IMG/VR virus record: IMGVR_UViG_3300044616_000590
Location: 1 to 44,743 of that record
Strand: one strand, 5' to 3'
Origin: a virus
DNA: 44,743 bases
Position numbers and translations under genes: made by a program. Shown in pieces: positions 26,407-32,490 of this stretch. A model generated the notes under the pieces. It was not told where the DNA came from and ran no database searches. It saw only the letters and a program-made list of their open reading frames with translations. Numbering within the stretch: position 1 is the stretch's first letter; every line of letters starts with the position of its first letter.

Positions 26407-27160
26407 GACCTTAGAGGGCTTCGACAAAATAATAATATCTCCCGATATGGATGGTTTTATTTCGGCGCATTTCGTAAATAGGTTTAACGGCGCAAAGGTA
26501 GTTGGGACATATGATTCAAACAAGTTATGTCTTTCCGACGGGGTGAAAGTAGAAGAGTGCCTGTTCCTCGATTGTGACATAAACAGGCCAGATATAGTCT
26601 CGCTTGGAAATCATATGCGACTTATAAATGACAATATGTCTAAAAGATCGTTCAATCCAAATATTCATTTCGGCGTTACGAACTATAAAGACAAGTATCC
26701 ATTTGCAACCGCATATCTTTTGGCGTTTGCGCTAGAGATTGAAACATCCCCACAAGACATAATACGCATGGCATACGCTGACTCAACACTAAGGAATATG
26801 ATTTCATACAGCGATAACATGCGAAATTGGTCAGATAAGATGCCTCATCCTTCTGTTAGATATGTGATCAACAACACAGAATATTCTAAAGCCCTGGATG
26901 ACAATATAAGAGTCGAATACGGAAATGATCAATCATTTACCTCTTGGCGTTTTGGAAAAGAGCGGTATATGAAAACAATCAATGAAGCCCTAGTAAAAGA
27001 AAATGTTTCACATGAAACATTGACTACTGGTATAAAATATATTAAGGACAAGGTTGGGTATAATACTGTTAAGAGATATATGAATGATATTTTCTCATAT
27101 GCAGAAACATATCAGGGAGAATACTCAGTAACATATATGGAGGAAACCGAATGGAAATAG
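26387..27160 (+). CDS. DHH-phosphoesterase-like protein, unknown role
   Basis: 257 residues from ATG at 26387 (GGAAGGA upstream), overlapping the SGNH gene by 20 nt. IIISPDMDGFISAHF resembles motif I (DxDGxxSA) of DHH/RecJ phosphoesterases, CLFLDCDINRP motif II, and SLGNHM could be a changed DHH motif. The second half is helical (IRMAYADSTLRNM, TTGIKYIKDKVG). If the fold is right it may act on nucleotides or single-stranded DNA; the altered third motif casts doubt on catalysis. Confidence 0.5.
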   Translation: MKKEILKTLEGFDKIIISPDMDGFISAHFVNRFNGAKVVGTYDSNKLCLSDGVKVEECLFLDCDINRPDIVSLGNHMRLINDNMSKRSFNPNIHFGVTNYKDKYPFATAYLLAFALEIETSPQDIIRMAYADSTLRNMISYSDNMRNWSDKMPHPSVRYVINNTEYSKALDDNIRVEYGNDQSFTSWRFGKERYMKTINEALVKENVSHETLTTGIKYIKDKVGYNTVKRYMNDIFSYAETYQGEYSVTYMEETEWK

Positions 27161-27375
27161 TACCAGGGTTTGGAGATAAAAAAGATGTTAAGGTTTGGGA
27201 TTTAATTAATCCTAATAAACCAAGAAGTGAGCAGGAAGAAGCCCAACGAAGGCTAGATATCTGTATGTCTTGTGAGCACCTAAACAAGCGTATGGTAAAA
27301 TGTAATAAGTGTGGTTGTTTTATGAAATTAAAAACAACACTGCAAGGAGCAAAATGTCCAATAGGAAAGTGGTGA
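27151..27375 (+). CDS. Zinc-ribbon-like protein (CxxC...CGCFM...CPIGKW)
   Basis: 74 residues. Cys38/Cys41 (CMSC), Cys51, CGC at about 54-56, and a final CPIGKW would bind one or two metal ions. Proteins with CxxCGCFMxxK...CPxGKW occur in many aquatic phages, with unknown function, as far as I recall. GGAGG precedes the ATG, and the gene overlaps the DHH-like gene by 10 nt. Confidence 0.65.
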   Translation: MEIVPGFGDKKDVKVWDLINPNKPRSEQEEAQRRLDICMSCEHLNKRMVKCNKCGCFMKLKTTLQGAKCPIGKW

Positions 27376-27378
27376 AAT

Positions 27379-27567
27379 ATGTATAGAGAAGAAGGCGTTG
27401 CGTTGATGACAAAGACGGTAAACGAGTACAATAGAAGAATGGCTGCAAACGCAGGTGTTCCAATGGACCAAGTAGAGTCCGTATTGGCACAACAGCAAGA
27501 ACAGTTGAACGCTGTTAATGGGATGCTGTTTGACACTTTGAAGGAAAACGGATATATTCGTGACTAA
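27379..27567 (+). CDS. Small helical protein, unknown
   Basis: 62 residues, predicted helical and Gln/Asn-rich (ESVLAQQQEQLNAVNGMLFDTL). It starts 3 nt after the zinc-ribbon gene and overlaps the following oxygenase by 8 nt. No family recognised. Confidence 0.6.
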   Translation: MYREEGVALMTKTVNEYNRRMAANAGVPMDQVESVLAQQQEQLNAVNGMLFDTLKENGYIRD

Positions 27568-28159
27568 TAGTTCTTTATTCTCTGAGTTTGAGCCTATTGT
27601 TATTAACAATGTTTTCAGCGAAGAAGAGATTAAAGAAATTTATGATTCCCGCTCCAAAAGTGAGAATCTTTTGGTTGATGCTAGTTGTGGCTACATAACT
27701 AATACAAAACCATTTAGCGAAAATATTAGGAAAAAGATTGTGCAGATTGTTCAAGACAATGTGCCGATAAAAGTTAAAGAGTGGGGCAATCATATGCCTA
27801 GGTATACTTTGGAATCCAATAGCAAGCCTAGGCTTCATCCCCATTATGATGTAGGGTTAGATCAAGCATCGTTTACTTTAAGTATTCAACTTGATCATAC
27901 CTTACCTTGGACAGTTTATGTTGGACATCAAGGATATGATATTCCAAGAAATACCGCTGTCCTGTTCTCTGGATCACACCAAATACATTGGAGACCAGAT
28001 ATAGAGTTTGGGCCAAATGATTATTACGACATTATAGTTGCCCAAGTTGTAGAAGATACAGAAAACCCACTTGTGCTAGACGATACTCATAGAGAGCATA
28101 TGTCAAACCAAGTGGGTTCTTTTGTTGCTAAGTATTTTACTTCACAATCGGGAAATTAG
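27560..28159 (+). CDS. 2OG-Fe(II) oxygenase-like, PHxD...HWRPD type, copy 1
   Basis: 199 residues from GTG, overlapping the upstream stop by 8 nt. His95-x-Asp97 (HPHYDVG), His143 and Arg145 (IHWRPD) form the putative metal and co-substrate site, with FTLSIQLDHTLPWTVYV and NTAVLFSGSHQ as core strands. Paralogues with the same signature lie at 28465-29151 and 40737-41228. The short gap between the last His and Arg is unlike standard P4H enzymes. Confidence 0.7.
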   Translation: MTNSSLFSEFEPIVINNVFSEEEIKEIYDSRSKSENLLVDASCGYITNTKPFSENIRKKIVQIVQDNVPIKVKEWGNHMPRYTLESNSKPRLHPHYDVGLDQASFTLSIQLDHTLPWTVYVGHQGYDIPRNTAVLFSGSHQIHWRPDIEFGPNDYYDIIVAQVVEDTENPLVLDDTHREHMSNQVGSFVAKYFTSQSGN

Positions 28160-28409
28160 CCCTCTTAAGTGCATCCTTTAATGGTGGATCTAGTTCATCA
28201 TACTTCTTGTCAATTACCCGCCCATCATTAGAATTAATGTGAACAATTTCAGTCTTTCTTAGTTGTGTGTTATCAGATGGATCTGCAAATGTTTTTAGAA
28301 CAATAAGATAATCGCAAAAATCCTTAAAAATAAAGTCCTTTGCTTGAGCATTTCCGTCTTGAGTTGTATACCAATCAGTCTCTACAAAACTCATTTTTTC
28401 TAGTGCCAT
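28137..28409 (-). CDS. Small protein, unknown
   Basis: 90 residues (KDFIFKDFCDYLIVLKTFADPSDN, VIDKKYDELDPPLKDALKRANF). AGGAGG lies 5 nt before the ATG and a TGGTATACT box lies upstream, divergent from the next oxygenase. It overlaps the convergent oxygenase end by 23 nt. No family recognised. Confidence 0.65.
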   Translation of the reverse strand: MALEKMSFVETDWYTTQDGNAQAKDFIFKDFCDYLIVLKTFADPSDNTQLRKTEIVHINSNDGRVIDKKYDELDPPLKDALKRANFPIVK

Positions 28410-28452
28410 GGTGGCCTCCTATCTTCTTTAAAAGTATACCATAATCATATGT

Positions 28453-28458
28453 TATAAT
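28453..28458 (+). promoter_or_regulatory. -10 box of leaderless oxygenase gene
   Basis: TGT-TATAAT, 6 nt before the ATG at 28465. It has the same TGT extension as the promoter at 24614. Confidence 0.5.
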
Positions 28459-28464
28459 CTTTAT

Positions 28465-29151
28465 ATGGCAAATATCGATCCTTTAGTACCGCACACAGAG
28501 AAGCATTTCTTTACTGATGAAGAATACGGCATGATTTATGACACAATAAAAAAGACTATCGATCTTGGTGTTGCTGAAGCAAACGATCCATGGTTACATT
28601 TCCGTAAAAACACAAATAATGGATTTTTAGTTATATTCTTTAGTGAGCGTCGCAATGGACCACTACCAGGATTGCCTAAGCAAGTAGAAGATAAGATTAG
28701 ACAAAAGTTTGAAGAGAAAACAGGTGGACCTGTAGATCACATAGGTGTATTGTGGGCTAGATATACGCCATTGAGTGGAGAGATTCCATCTTTATACCCG
28801 CACCAAGATAGATCAGAAACACATACAGCGTATATGTTTACAATTGAATTAGATAAAACTCTTGATTGGGACTTCTATGTTGAAGATGAAAAGTTCCAAA
28901 TGGAAAAAAACCAAGCAGTGTGGTTCTCTGGTACAAACCAAGCACACTGGAGACCAGATAGACATTTTGGTGAAGAAGATTATTATGACATCTTGTTATG
29001 TCAAACACATCATGGAGAAGATGACAATCCTTTATCTGAAGAACATTATTTAGATGGAGACGATCATGCTACTGAGGTTGCCCAGAAGTATGCTCATCTT
29101 CTACCCGAAACACTTTTGAAAGCATCTCGCCTTCAGGGTCCCTGCCAGTAG
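28465..29151 (+). CDS. 2OG-Fe(II) oxygenase-like, PHxD...HWRPD type, copy 2
   Basis: 228 residues, paralogue of 27560-28159. His113-x-Asp115 (YPHQDRS), His161 and Arg163 (AHWRPDRHFG) are the putative ligands. TAYMFTIELDKTLDWDFYVEDEKFQMEKNQAVWFSG aligns well with copy 1. The N-terminal 100 residues differ and may define the substrate. It is leaderless. Confidence 0.72.
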   Translation: MANIDPLVPHTEKHFFTDEEYGMIYDTIKKTIDLGVAEANDPWLHFRKNTNNGFLVIFFSERRNGPLPGLPKQVEDKIRQKFEEKTGGPVDHIGVLWARYTPLSGEIPSLYPHQDRSETHTAYMFTIELDKTLDWDFYVEDEKFQMEKNQAVWFSGTNQAHWRPDRHFGEEDYYDILLCQTHHGEDDNPLSEEHYLDGDDHATEVAQKYAHLLPETLLKASRLQGPCQ

Positions 29152-29236
29152 TGTGATCTTTTTCTGATCTACAACTGCATCCATCACAACAAAAATCTGA
29201 AAAAATTTTGAATGCCAAACTATTATTTTCTGTCAT
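29069..29236 (-). CDS. Small Cys-rich protein
   Basis: 55 residues with FCCDGCSCRSE, four cysteines in seven positions. The ATG overlaps the upstream small gene's stop as ATGA. It overlaps the 3' end of the rightward oxygenase by 83 nt, which lowers confidence. Confidence 0.45.
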   Translation of the reverse strand: MTENNSLAFKIFSDFCCDGCSCRSEKDHTTGRDPEGEMLSKVFRVEDEHTSGQPQ

Positions 29237-29394
29237 ATTGAAGTCCATCCTTGTGCTGTAGCCTTTCCGCTTGCTATCCAGTCACGATGTAACTCATGCT
29301 GAAAAGTCCAATTGGTCTCATGTGTATCCCGCCCACAATTATGGCAAAAATCTGAATTTATATCTTTATACACATGATCACAATATTTAGACAT
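29233..29394 (-). CDS. Small Cys/His protein, probably zinc-binding
   Basis: 53 residues: SKYCDHVYKDINSDFCHNCGRDTHE, a C...CxxC cluster with His, then WTFQHELHRDWIASG. TATAAT lies exactly 6 nt before the ATG, so it is leaderless. Confidence 0.6.
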   Translation of the reverse strand: MSKYCDHVYKDINSDFCHNCGRDTHETNWTFQHELHRDWIASGKATAQGWTSI

Positions 29395-29400
29395 AAAACC

Positions 29401-29406
29401 ATTATA
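29401..29406 (-). promoter_or_regulatory. -10 box of leaderless small gene
   Basis: TGGTATAAT on the minus strand, 6 nt before the ATG at 29394. Confidence 0.5.
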
Positions 29407-29461
29407 CCAAAAATCTGAATTTTTTTCTTAAATGTACGATACATAATATATAAAAATAAAA

Positions 29462-29512
29462 CAAAAAAAAATAGTGAGCACATATTTAGCGATCAAAATA
29501 TATGTGCCCACT
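29462..29512 (-). terminator. Rho-independent terminator of the leftward small-gene cluster
   Basis: A 12-bp stem with one mismatch (arms 29473-29485 and 29500-29512, 14-nt loop) is followed on the minus strand by nine T after one A. It closes the cluster 29533-30738. Confidence 0.85.
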
Positions 29513-29532
29513 AGTAGGGGAAGGTTTTATTC

Positions 29533-29724
29533 CTATACTGGTACTTCCATTTTTCCAAATAGCCACCCGTTGTGTATTCCAATGAGTGGTGCGTCTATAC
29601 AAACCGCATAACCTATTGGCAAAGAGTCTGAGAATGTAGAAATAAAAGTTTCTACTGTTTCCTTGTTAGGGAGATTTATTGTCTTAGTTTCTCCGTTAGT
29701 TGTTGTTAGTCTGATTGGTATCAT
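29533..29724 (-). CDS. Small protein, unknown
   Basis: 63 residues, beta-rich: MIPIRLTTTNGETKTINL, ending PLIGIHNGWLFGKMEVPV. AGGAG precedes the ATG. It is the last gene before the terminator. No family recognised. Confidence 0.65.
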   Translation of the reverse strand: MIPIRLTTTNGETKTINLPNKETVETFISTFSDSLPIGYAVCIDAPLIGIHNGWLFGKMEVPV

Positions 29725-29848
29725 TGTTATTTTCTCCTAGTTCTATTTTATACCTTGTTTTGTAATGGCTTCTATCATAGTTGGCAATAGTACCATATTT
29801 CTTGATGTGTGCGAGTCTTTTTAGTTGTTCCTCGCTATACCCTGCCAC
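29696..29848 (-). CDS. Small basic protein, unknown
   Basis: 50 residues from GTG whose first base is the last base of the upstream stop (TAGTG). GYSEEQLKRLAHIKKYGTIA is helical and the tail is Asn-rich. It overlaps the next gene by 29 nt. Normal protein-like composition and coupling support it. Confidence 0.5.
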   Translation of the reverse strand: MAGYSEEQLKRLAHIKKYGTIANYDRSHYKTRYKIELGENNNDTNQTNNN

Positions 29849-29958
29849 TATTCAACACACTCGCAAGGTTCTACCGCATAGTCATTTTCATCACCAATAA
29901 AAATAACTCCTTGTCCATAGCATGATGAGCAATCTATAATTTGTACTGAGTTTATCAT
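29848..29958 (-). CDS. Tiny CxxCxGxG protein
   Basis: 36 residues: DCSSCYGQGVIFIGDE and final EPCECVE. CxxCYGQG is the DnaJ zinc-centre half motif and also occurs in the protein at 32757-32966. Likely binds one zinc ion. It has its own TTGTCAG-type promoter. Confidence 0.6.
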   Translation of the reverse strand: MINSVQIIDCSSCYGQGVIFIGDENDYAVEPCECVE

Positions 29959-29980
29959 TTCTTATCCTTTCGTTTCAATA

Positions 29981-30003
29981 ATCTTAGCATAGGGCACTGA
30001 CAA
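29981..30003 (-). promoter_or_regulatory. TGTCAG-type promoter
   Basis: TTGTCA (29998-30003), 11 nt, TAAGAT (29981-29986) on the minus strand, before the gene at 29848-29958. Confidence 0.55.
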
Positions 30004-30006
30004 GGT

Positions 30007-30183
30007 CTAGCCTTGCCAATGTGGAGAGTTATCTCCGTCAGCCACTTCTGTGGTGAGTATTGTGTAGCCACTTGCTACCAATCTATCTAGTAAGTCATTT
30101 ACTGTACGCTCACTAACCATGAGGCGATTGACCACCTCTACTTGAACGCCGTCTTTTTCGGCTGTATAACTTAGGTTTAGCAT
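30007..30183 (-). CDS. Small protein, unknown
   Basis: 58 residues: MLNLSYTAEKDGVQVEVVNR then a helix SERTVNDLLDRLVASGYTIL. It could be a small alpha/beta domain. GAAAGAAAGG lies upstream of the ATG. Confidence 0.6.
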   Translation of the reverse strand: MLNLSYTAEKDGVQVEVVNRLMVSERTVNDLLDRLVASGYTILTTEVADGDNSPHWQG

Positions 30184-30219
30184 ATTTGCTACCTACCTTT
30201 CTTTCTTTCTAATAATCGT

Positions 30220-30242
30220 ATCTTATACCTTGCCACTGACAT
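30220..30242 (-). promoter_or_regulatory. TGTCAG-type promoter
   Basis: ATGTCA (30237-30242), 11 nt, TAAGAT (30220-30225) on the minus strand, before 30007-30183. Confidence 0.6.
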
Positions 30243-30270
30243 TTTGGGGTGTCTGTGGCTACCCCTTTTG

Positions 30271-30286
30271 TGTGATTTACTTCACA
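30271..30286. promoter_or_regulatory. Crp-like palindrome 1
   Basis: TGTGATTTACTTCACA, a full TGTGA-N6-TCACA. Its centre is about 65 bp upstream of the predicted start of the 30183 transcript. It contains the stop codon of the gene at 30277. Confidence 0.5.
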
Positions 30287-30429
30287 TAGTAGCCTGACTC
30301 TGTGAAAGTGAGAACCTTTTTTGTTTTGTAGGTTTTATCTGTTGGGCAAATCATTTCCCAACTTTCAAAAGAATTGACATGTCCGCATGTAGAGCAGATT
30401 GGGTGAAGTTTTTCGTATGTGTTAGTCAT
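30277..30429 (-). CDS. Small zinc-ribbon-like protein
   Basis: 50 residues: HPICSTCGHVNSFESWEMICP has CxxC plus a third Cys, then a beta hairpin rich in Lys/Thr. GAAAGGAAG precedes the ATG. Function unknown. Confidence 0.6.
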   Translation of the reverse strand: MTNTYEKLHPICSTCGHVNSFESWEMICPTDKTYKTKKVLTFTESGYYVK

Positions 30430-30464
30430 TTTGACTTCCTTTCTTTTTTCTATCTAATACCTGT

Positions 30465-30487
30465 ATGCTATACCCTACCACTGACAT
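30465..30487 (-). promoter_or_regulatory. TGTCAG-type promoter
   Basis: ATGTCA (30482-30487), 11 nt, TAGCAT (30465-30470) on the minus strand, before 30277-30429. Confidence 0.55.
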
Positions 30488-30514
30488 TTTGGGGTGTCTG
30501 TGGGGTGTGTCCCC

Positions 30515-30530
30515 TGTGATGTGTATCACT
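30515..30530. promoter_or_regulatory. Crp-like palindrome 2
   Basis: TGTGATGTGTATCACT, one mismatch to TGTGA-N6-TCACA. Centre about 65 bp upstream of the predicted start of the 30429 transcript, overlapping the stop of the gene at 30526. Confidence 0.45.
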
Positions 30531-30738
30531 CGAAGAATACAGCACCTCTAACATTTTTGTGATTTACACAAACATTTCCACGAGGGATTTCCACATGGCA
30601 TTTGAAGCATAGCATTTTGACTTCTGCTTTTGTAACTATTGCTAATTCTAAATCTAGCAATTCGCTACTAGTAGCATTTTCTAACGATACCCAACCAGCA
30701 CCGTTTTCATCTAATCTAAACATTTCTAATGTAGCCAT
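30526..30738 (-). CDS. Small zinc-finger-like protein
   Basis: 70 residues. An acidic helical N-terminal half is followed by MLCFKCHVEIPRGNVCVNHKNVRG, a CxxC...C..H cluster likely to hold zinc. It is the first gene of the leftward cluster. GAAAGAAAGGTGG lies upstream of the ATG. Confidence 0.65.
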   Translation of the reverse strand: MATLEMFRLDENGAGWVSLENATSSELLDLELAIVTKAEVKMLCFKCHVEIPRGNVCVNHKNVRGAVFFE

Positions 30739-30786
30739 TTTGTGACCACCTTTCTTTCTAATCTAAAACTTATCTTGATACCTAGT

Positions 30787-30809
30787 ATCCTAACACCTAC
30801 CACTGACAA
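30787..30809 (-). promoter_or_regulatory. TGTCAG-type promoter
   Basis: TTGTCA (30804-30809), 11 nt, TAGGAT (30787-30792) on the minus strand, before 30526-30738. Confidence 0.6.
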
Positions 30810-30848
30810 ATTGGGGGTAACAATTCGGACATTTGGTATATTTGGGAT

Positions 30849-30864
30849 TGTGAGTTACCTCACA
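30849..30864. promoter_or_regulatory. Crp-like palindrome 3
   Basis: TGTGAGTTACCTCACA, perfect arms. Centre about 76 bp upstream of the predicted leftward start. Confidence 0.5.
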
Positions 30865-31013
30865 TTTTTTAGGCCACTATTTATTTTTTATAGGAGTATC
30901 CTAACATATAAATCTAAAAAAGTCAACACGACACGCCGTATTTCTAGATAACATTTTCATAACGACACGCCCGACAGCGTCGGCAAATGTCCGTTTTGTC
31001 CGATTTACGTTTA

Positions 31014-31029
31014 TGTGATTATGCTCACA
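31014..31029. promoter_or_regulatory. Crp-like palindrome 4
   Basis: TGTGATTATGCTCACA, perfect arms. Centre about 75 bp upstream of the predicted rightward start before the gene at 31124. Confidence 0.5.
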
Positions 31030-31066
31030 AAAATAAATCCCCGACACGCCCGAAAAACAGGCTAAT

Positions 31067-31089
31067 TTGTCAGTCCCCCCTGTTAGAAT
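31067..31089 (+). promoter_or_regulatory. TGTCAG-type promoter
   Basis: TTGTCA (31067-31072), 11 nt, TAGAAT (31084-31089), before the gene at 31124. It has no TTG at the usual -35 position. Confidence 0.6.
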
Positions 31090-31123
31090 ACTAGTATTAG
31101 AAAATAAAGAAAGGTGGTCTAAA

Positions 31124-31303
31124 ATGACTACACTAAGAGAAATAGAAAATCTAGGCTTTTGCCTAACCGATAATATCTGTGTGTTTTGCTCACACACTAT
31201 GGACGGGTGGGATCGTGTATGCGTACCCTGTAACGAATATAAAGGCGTGATGAATATCGTTTCCGCCGTAGGCTACTATGGGAAAGATATTCTTCCCGTG
31301 TGA
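31124..31303 (+). CDS. Small zinc-finger-like protein
   Basis: 59 residues from ATG at 31124 (GAAAGGTGG upstream). NICVFCSHTMDGWDRVCVPC is a CxxC-x12-CxxC zinc-finger pattern. The C-terminal 25 residues are plain (GVMNIVSAVGYYGKDILPV). It leads the rightward cluster; a regulatory role is possible but not shown. Confidence 0.65.
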   Translation: MTTLREIENLGFCLTDNICVFCSHTMDGWDRVCVPCNEYKGVMNIVSAVGYYGKDILPV

Positions 31304-31314
31304 GCCACCTCACA
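31299..31314. promoter_or_regulatory. Crp-like palindrome 5
   Basis: TGTGAGCCACCTCACA, perfect arms, overlapping the stop of the gene at 31124. Centre about 74 bp upstream of the next predicted start. Confidence 0.5.
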
Positions 31315-31331
31315 AAAATAAATAAAATCTA

Positions 31332-31373
31332 ACGGCGTGTCGCCTTGAAAATGTCAGCCAAAAATGCTAAAAT
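31332..31373 (+). promoter_or_regulatory. Combined promoter with ACGGCGTGTCG block
   Basis: ACGGCGTGTCG (31332-31342), TTGAAA (31345-31350), then ATGTCAG directly after it, and TAAAAT (31368-31373). Spacing is 17 nt from the -35 and 11 nt from the ATGTCA box. Confidence 0.65.
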
Positions 31374-31405
31374 TACAGAGTAATAAAATGAAAGAAGGTA
31401 AAAAT

Positions 31406-31606
31406 ATGTCAGCAAATGTGTATCCAATCCAAGCCCTACTAATTGGTAAGGCTTATCGCTCTCGCTCTATTCAGGGAATTATTGAGGACGCAGAGCCTCG
31501 CCCTAATGTATGGTATAAAGGCGCAGATGCCTACGCCGTTCGTGTTCGTCCTGTAAATGGTGCTCGTGATGAATGGCGCACTCTAGCCGTAAAGGTTGGT
31601 GAGTAA
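31406..31606 (+). CDS. Small protein, paralogue of 32491-32706
   Basis: 66 residues from ATG at 31406 after GAAGG. LLIGKAYRSRSIQGIIEDAEPRP ... DAYAVRVRPV ... EWRTLAVKV aligns along its length with the protein at 32491. Their promoters and leaders also share ATTACAGAGTAATAAAATG. Function unknown. Confidence 0.7.
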   Translation: MSANVYPIQALLIGKAYRSRSIQGIIEDAEPRPNVWYKGADAYAVRVRPVNGARDEWRTLAVKVGE

Positions 31607-31716
31607 TGAAACTAGATGAATTCAAAGCCTATATTGAGGCACAGCGCAAAGCGCAACAATTGACAAACTTAGAGAAAATCGCTAAAATTATAACAACAGA
31701 AAAGAAAGGTAACTAA
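31606..31716 (+). CDS. Tiny helical protein
   Basis: 36 residues (KAYIEAQRKAQQLTNLEKIAK), fully helical and charged. The ATG overlaps the upstream stop as TAATG. The promoter of the next gene lies inside it. Confidence 0.5.
   Translation: MKLDEFKAYIEAQRKAQQLTNLEKIAKIITTEKKGN
31660..31688 (+). promoter_or_regulatory. Sigma-70-like promoter
   Basis: TTGACA, 17 nt, TAAAAT, inside the tiny gene before 31721. Confidence 0.65.
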
Positions 31717-31720
31717 ATAA

Positions 31721-31984
31721 ATGACTACTACTAATTACACAGACTATAAATTTTCCGTCAATGGCGTAAAGTTTATTTCAAGAATAAATGCTAACTCTCC
31801 ATTCGCAGGCTCTCTCGCAAAACTTCCTTCGCAGGTTGTTATCGATATGAATGTTCAAGCCGTAACGGAATTAGTTGGTGACGCTTCTAAATTTACTCGT
31901 GATGAGTTATTGGAAGAATTAGAAAGAGTAAATGACGGCGGAACTCATGCATTCATTCTACTAGATGAAGAGGTGAGTGCATGA
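31721..31984 (+). CDS. Small protein, unknown
   Basis: 87 residues: YTDYKFSVNGVKFISRINAN, then helices TRDELLEELERVNDGG and an acidic end. AAAGAAAGG lies upstream. Its stop overlaps the next ATG (ATGA). No family recognised. Confidence 0.65.
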   Translation: MTTTNYTDYKFSVNGVKFISRINANSPFAGSLAKLPSQVVIDMNVQAVTELVGDASKFTRDELLEELERVNDGGTHAFILLDEEVSA

Positions 31985-32172
31985 GCCTAACAAAAACACA
32001 CTTCAAGGCTATCGCCTCAATTCTAAATGATGTCAAAGAAGAAATTCATCCGCAAGTCTATGAGGATTTAGTAGAAGGATTTTCAACTTATTTCGGAACA
32101 AAAAACGAAATGTTCGATAAAGCAAAATTTGAAACCGCTTGCGGTGTTGATGAGTTAGGAATAATTGCATGA
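31981..32172 (+). CDS. Small protein, unknown
   Basis: 63 residues: SLTKTHFKAIASILNDVKEEI ... FSTYFGTKNEMFDKAKFETACGVDE. Similar small helical proteins are common in actinophages. ATGA overlaps on both sides. Confidence 0.65.
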   Translation: MSLTKTHFKAIASILNDVKEEIHPQVYEDLVEGFSTYFGTKNEMFDKAKFETACGVDELGIIA

Positions 32173-32249
32173 TTAGATTTCTAACTACACTTGTTCAAAT
32201 TGGTTTAGTTCTTTCAATTTATTTTATAATAAAACTTGCCAAAGAATAA
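32169..32249 (+). CDS. Tiny membrane peptide
   Basis: 26 residues, almost all one transmembrane helix (FLTTLVQIGLVLSIYFIIK). Coupled to the upstream gene by ATGA. Confidence 0.5.
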   Translation: MIRFLTTLVQIGLVLSIYFIIKLAKE

Positions 32250-32331
32250 AATCAAATTTTCAAAATGTGAAATCTGCGGTAGAATTTTTATCGCAGATCT
32301 AAAATGTTTTGTGTGTGCTGCTAAACAATAG
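32236..32331 (+). CDS. Tiny zinc-finger-like protein
   Basis: 31 residues from a TTG start: KCEICGRIFIADLKCFVCAAK, a CxxC...CxxC motif. No ribosome-binding site; it overlaps the upstream gene by 14 nt. The clean motif is the main support. Confidence 0.4.
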   Translation: MPKNKIKFSKCEICGRIFIADLKCFVCAAKQ

Positions 32332-32344
32332 TTGAAATTTCAAC
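32331..32344. repeat. Perfect 14-bp palindrome
   Basis: GTTGAAATTTCAAC, directly before the DnaA-box pair. Confidence 0.6.
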
Positions 32345-32349
32345 AAGTT

Positions 32350-32360
32350 GCCGACCACTT
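32350..32360 (-). repeat. AAGTGGTCGGC repeat, copy 1
   Basis: Reverse copy of the 11-bp intergenic repeat seen at 34732, 36427 (10 bp) and 40037. Confidence 0.5.
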
Positions 32361-32379
32361 ATCCACAGGGTTATCCACA
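32359..32379 (+). promoter_or_regulatory. Pair of perfect DnaA boxes; candidate origin
   Basis: TTATCCACA at 32359-32367 and again at 32371-32379, direct, 12 bp apart. A perfect palindrome lies before and AT-rich DNA (32382-32416) after them. Confidence 0.55.
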
Positions 32380-32380
32380 A

Positions 32381-32396
32381 TGTGAATTACGTTACA
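32381..32396. promoter_or_regulatory. Crp-like palindrome 6
   Basis: TGTGAATTACGTTACA, one mismatch to TGTGA-N6-TCACA. Centre about 79 bp upstream of the predicted start before 32491. Confidence 0.4.
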
Positions 32397-32418
32397 ATAA
32401 AAAAATTTCCCAGATTTT

Positions 32419-32460
32419 ACGGCGTGTCGTTTTGATTTTGTCAGTCCTAGATGATAGGAT
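32419..32460 (+). promoter_or_regulatory. Combined promoter with ACGGCGTGTCG block
   Basis: ACGGCGTGTCG (32419-32429), TTGATT (32432-32437), TTGTCAG directly after it, and TAGGAT (32455-32460). The order and spacing match 31332-31373. Confidence 0.65.
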
Positions 32461-32490
32461 TACAGAGTAATAAAATGAAAGGAAAACTAA

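Larger units (their letters stand above)
30739..31123. other. Divergent control region of the two small-gene clusters
   Basis: No gene seen in 385 nt. It holds two TGTCAG-type promoters pointing outward, two Crp-like palindromes, three GACACGCC-type blocks (30932-31052), and AATGTCCG-type motifs at 30826-30834 and 30986-31001. Confidence 0.6.

Noticed and set aside
30742-30951. 69-codon rightward frame in the divergent control region
   Set aside because: Hydrophobic, no start signal, and it covers promoters and palindromes; likely chance.
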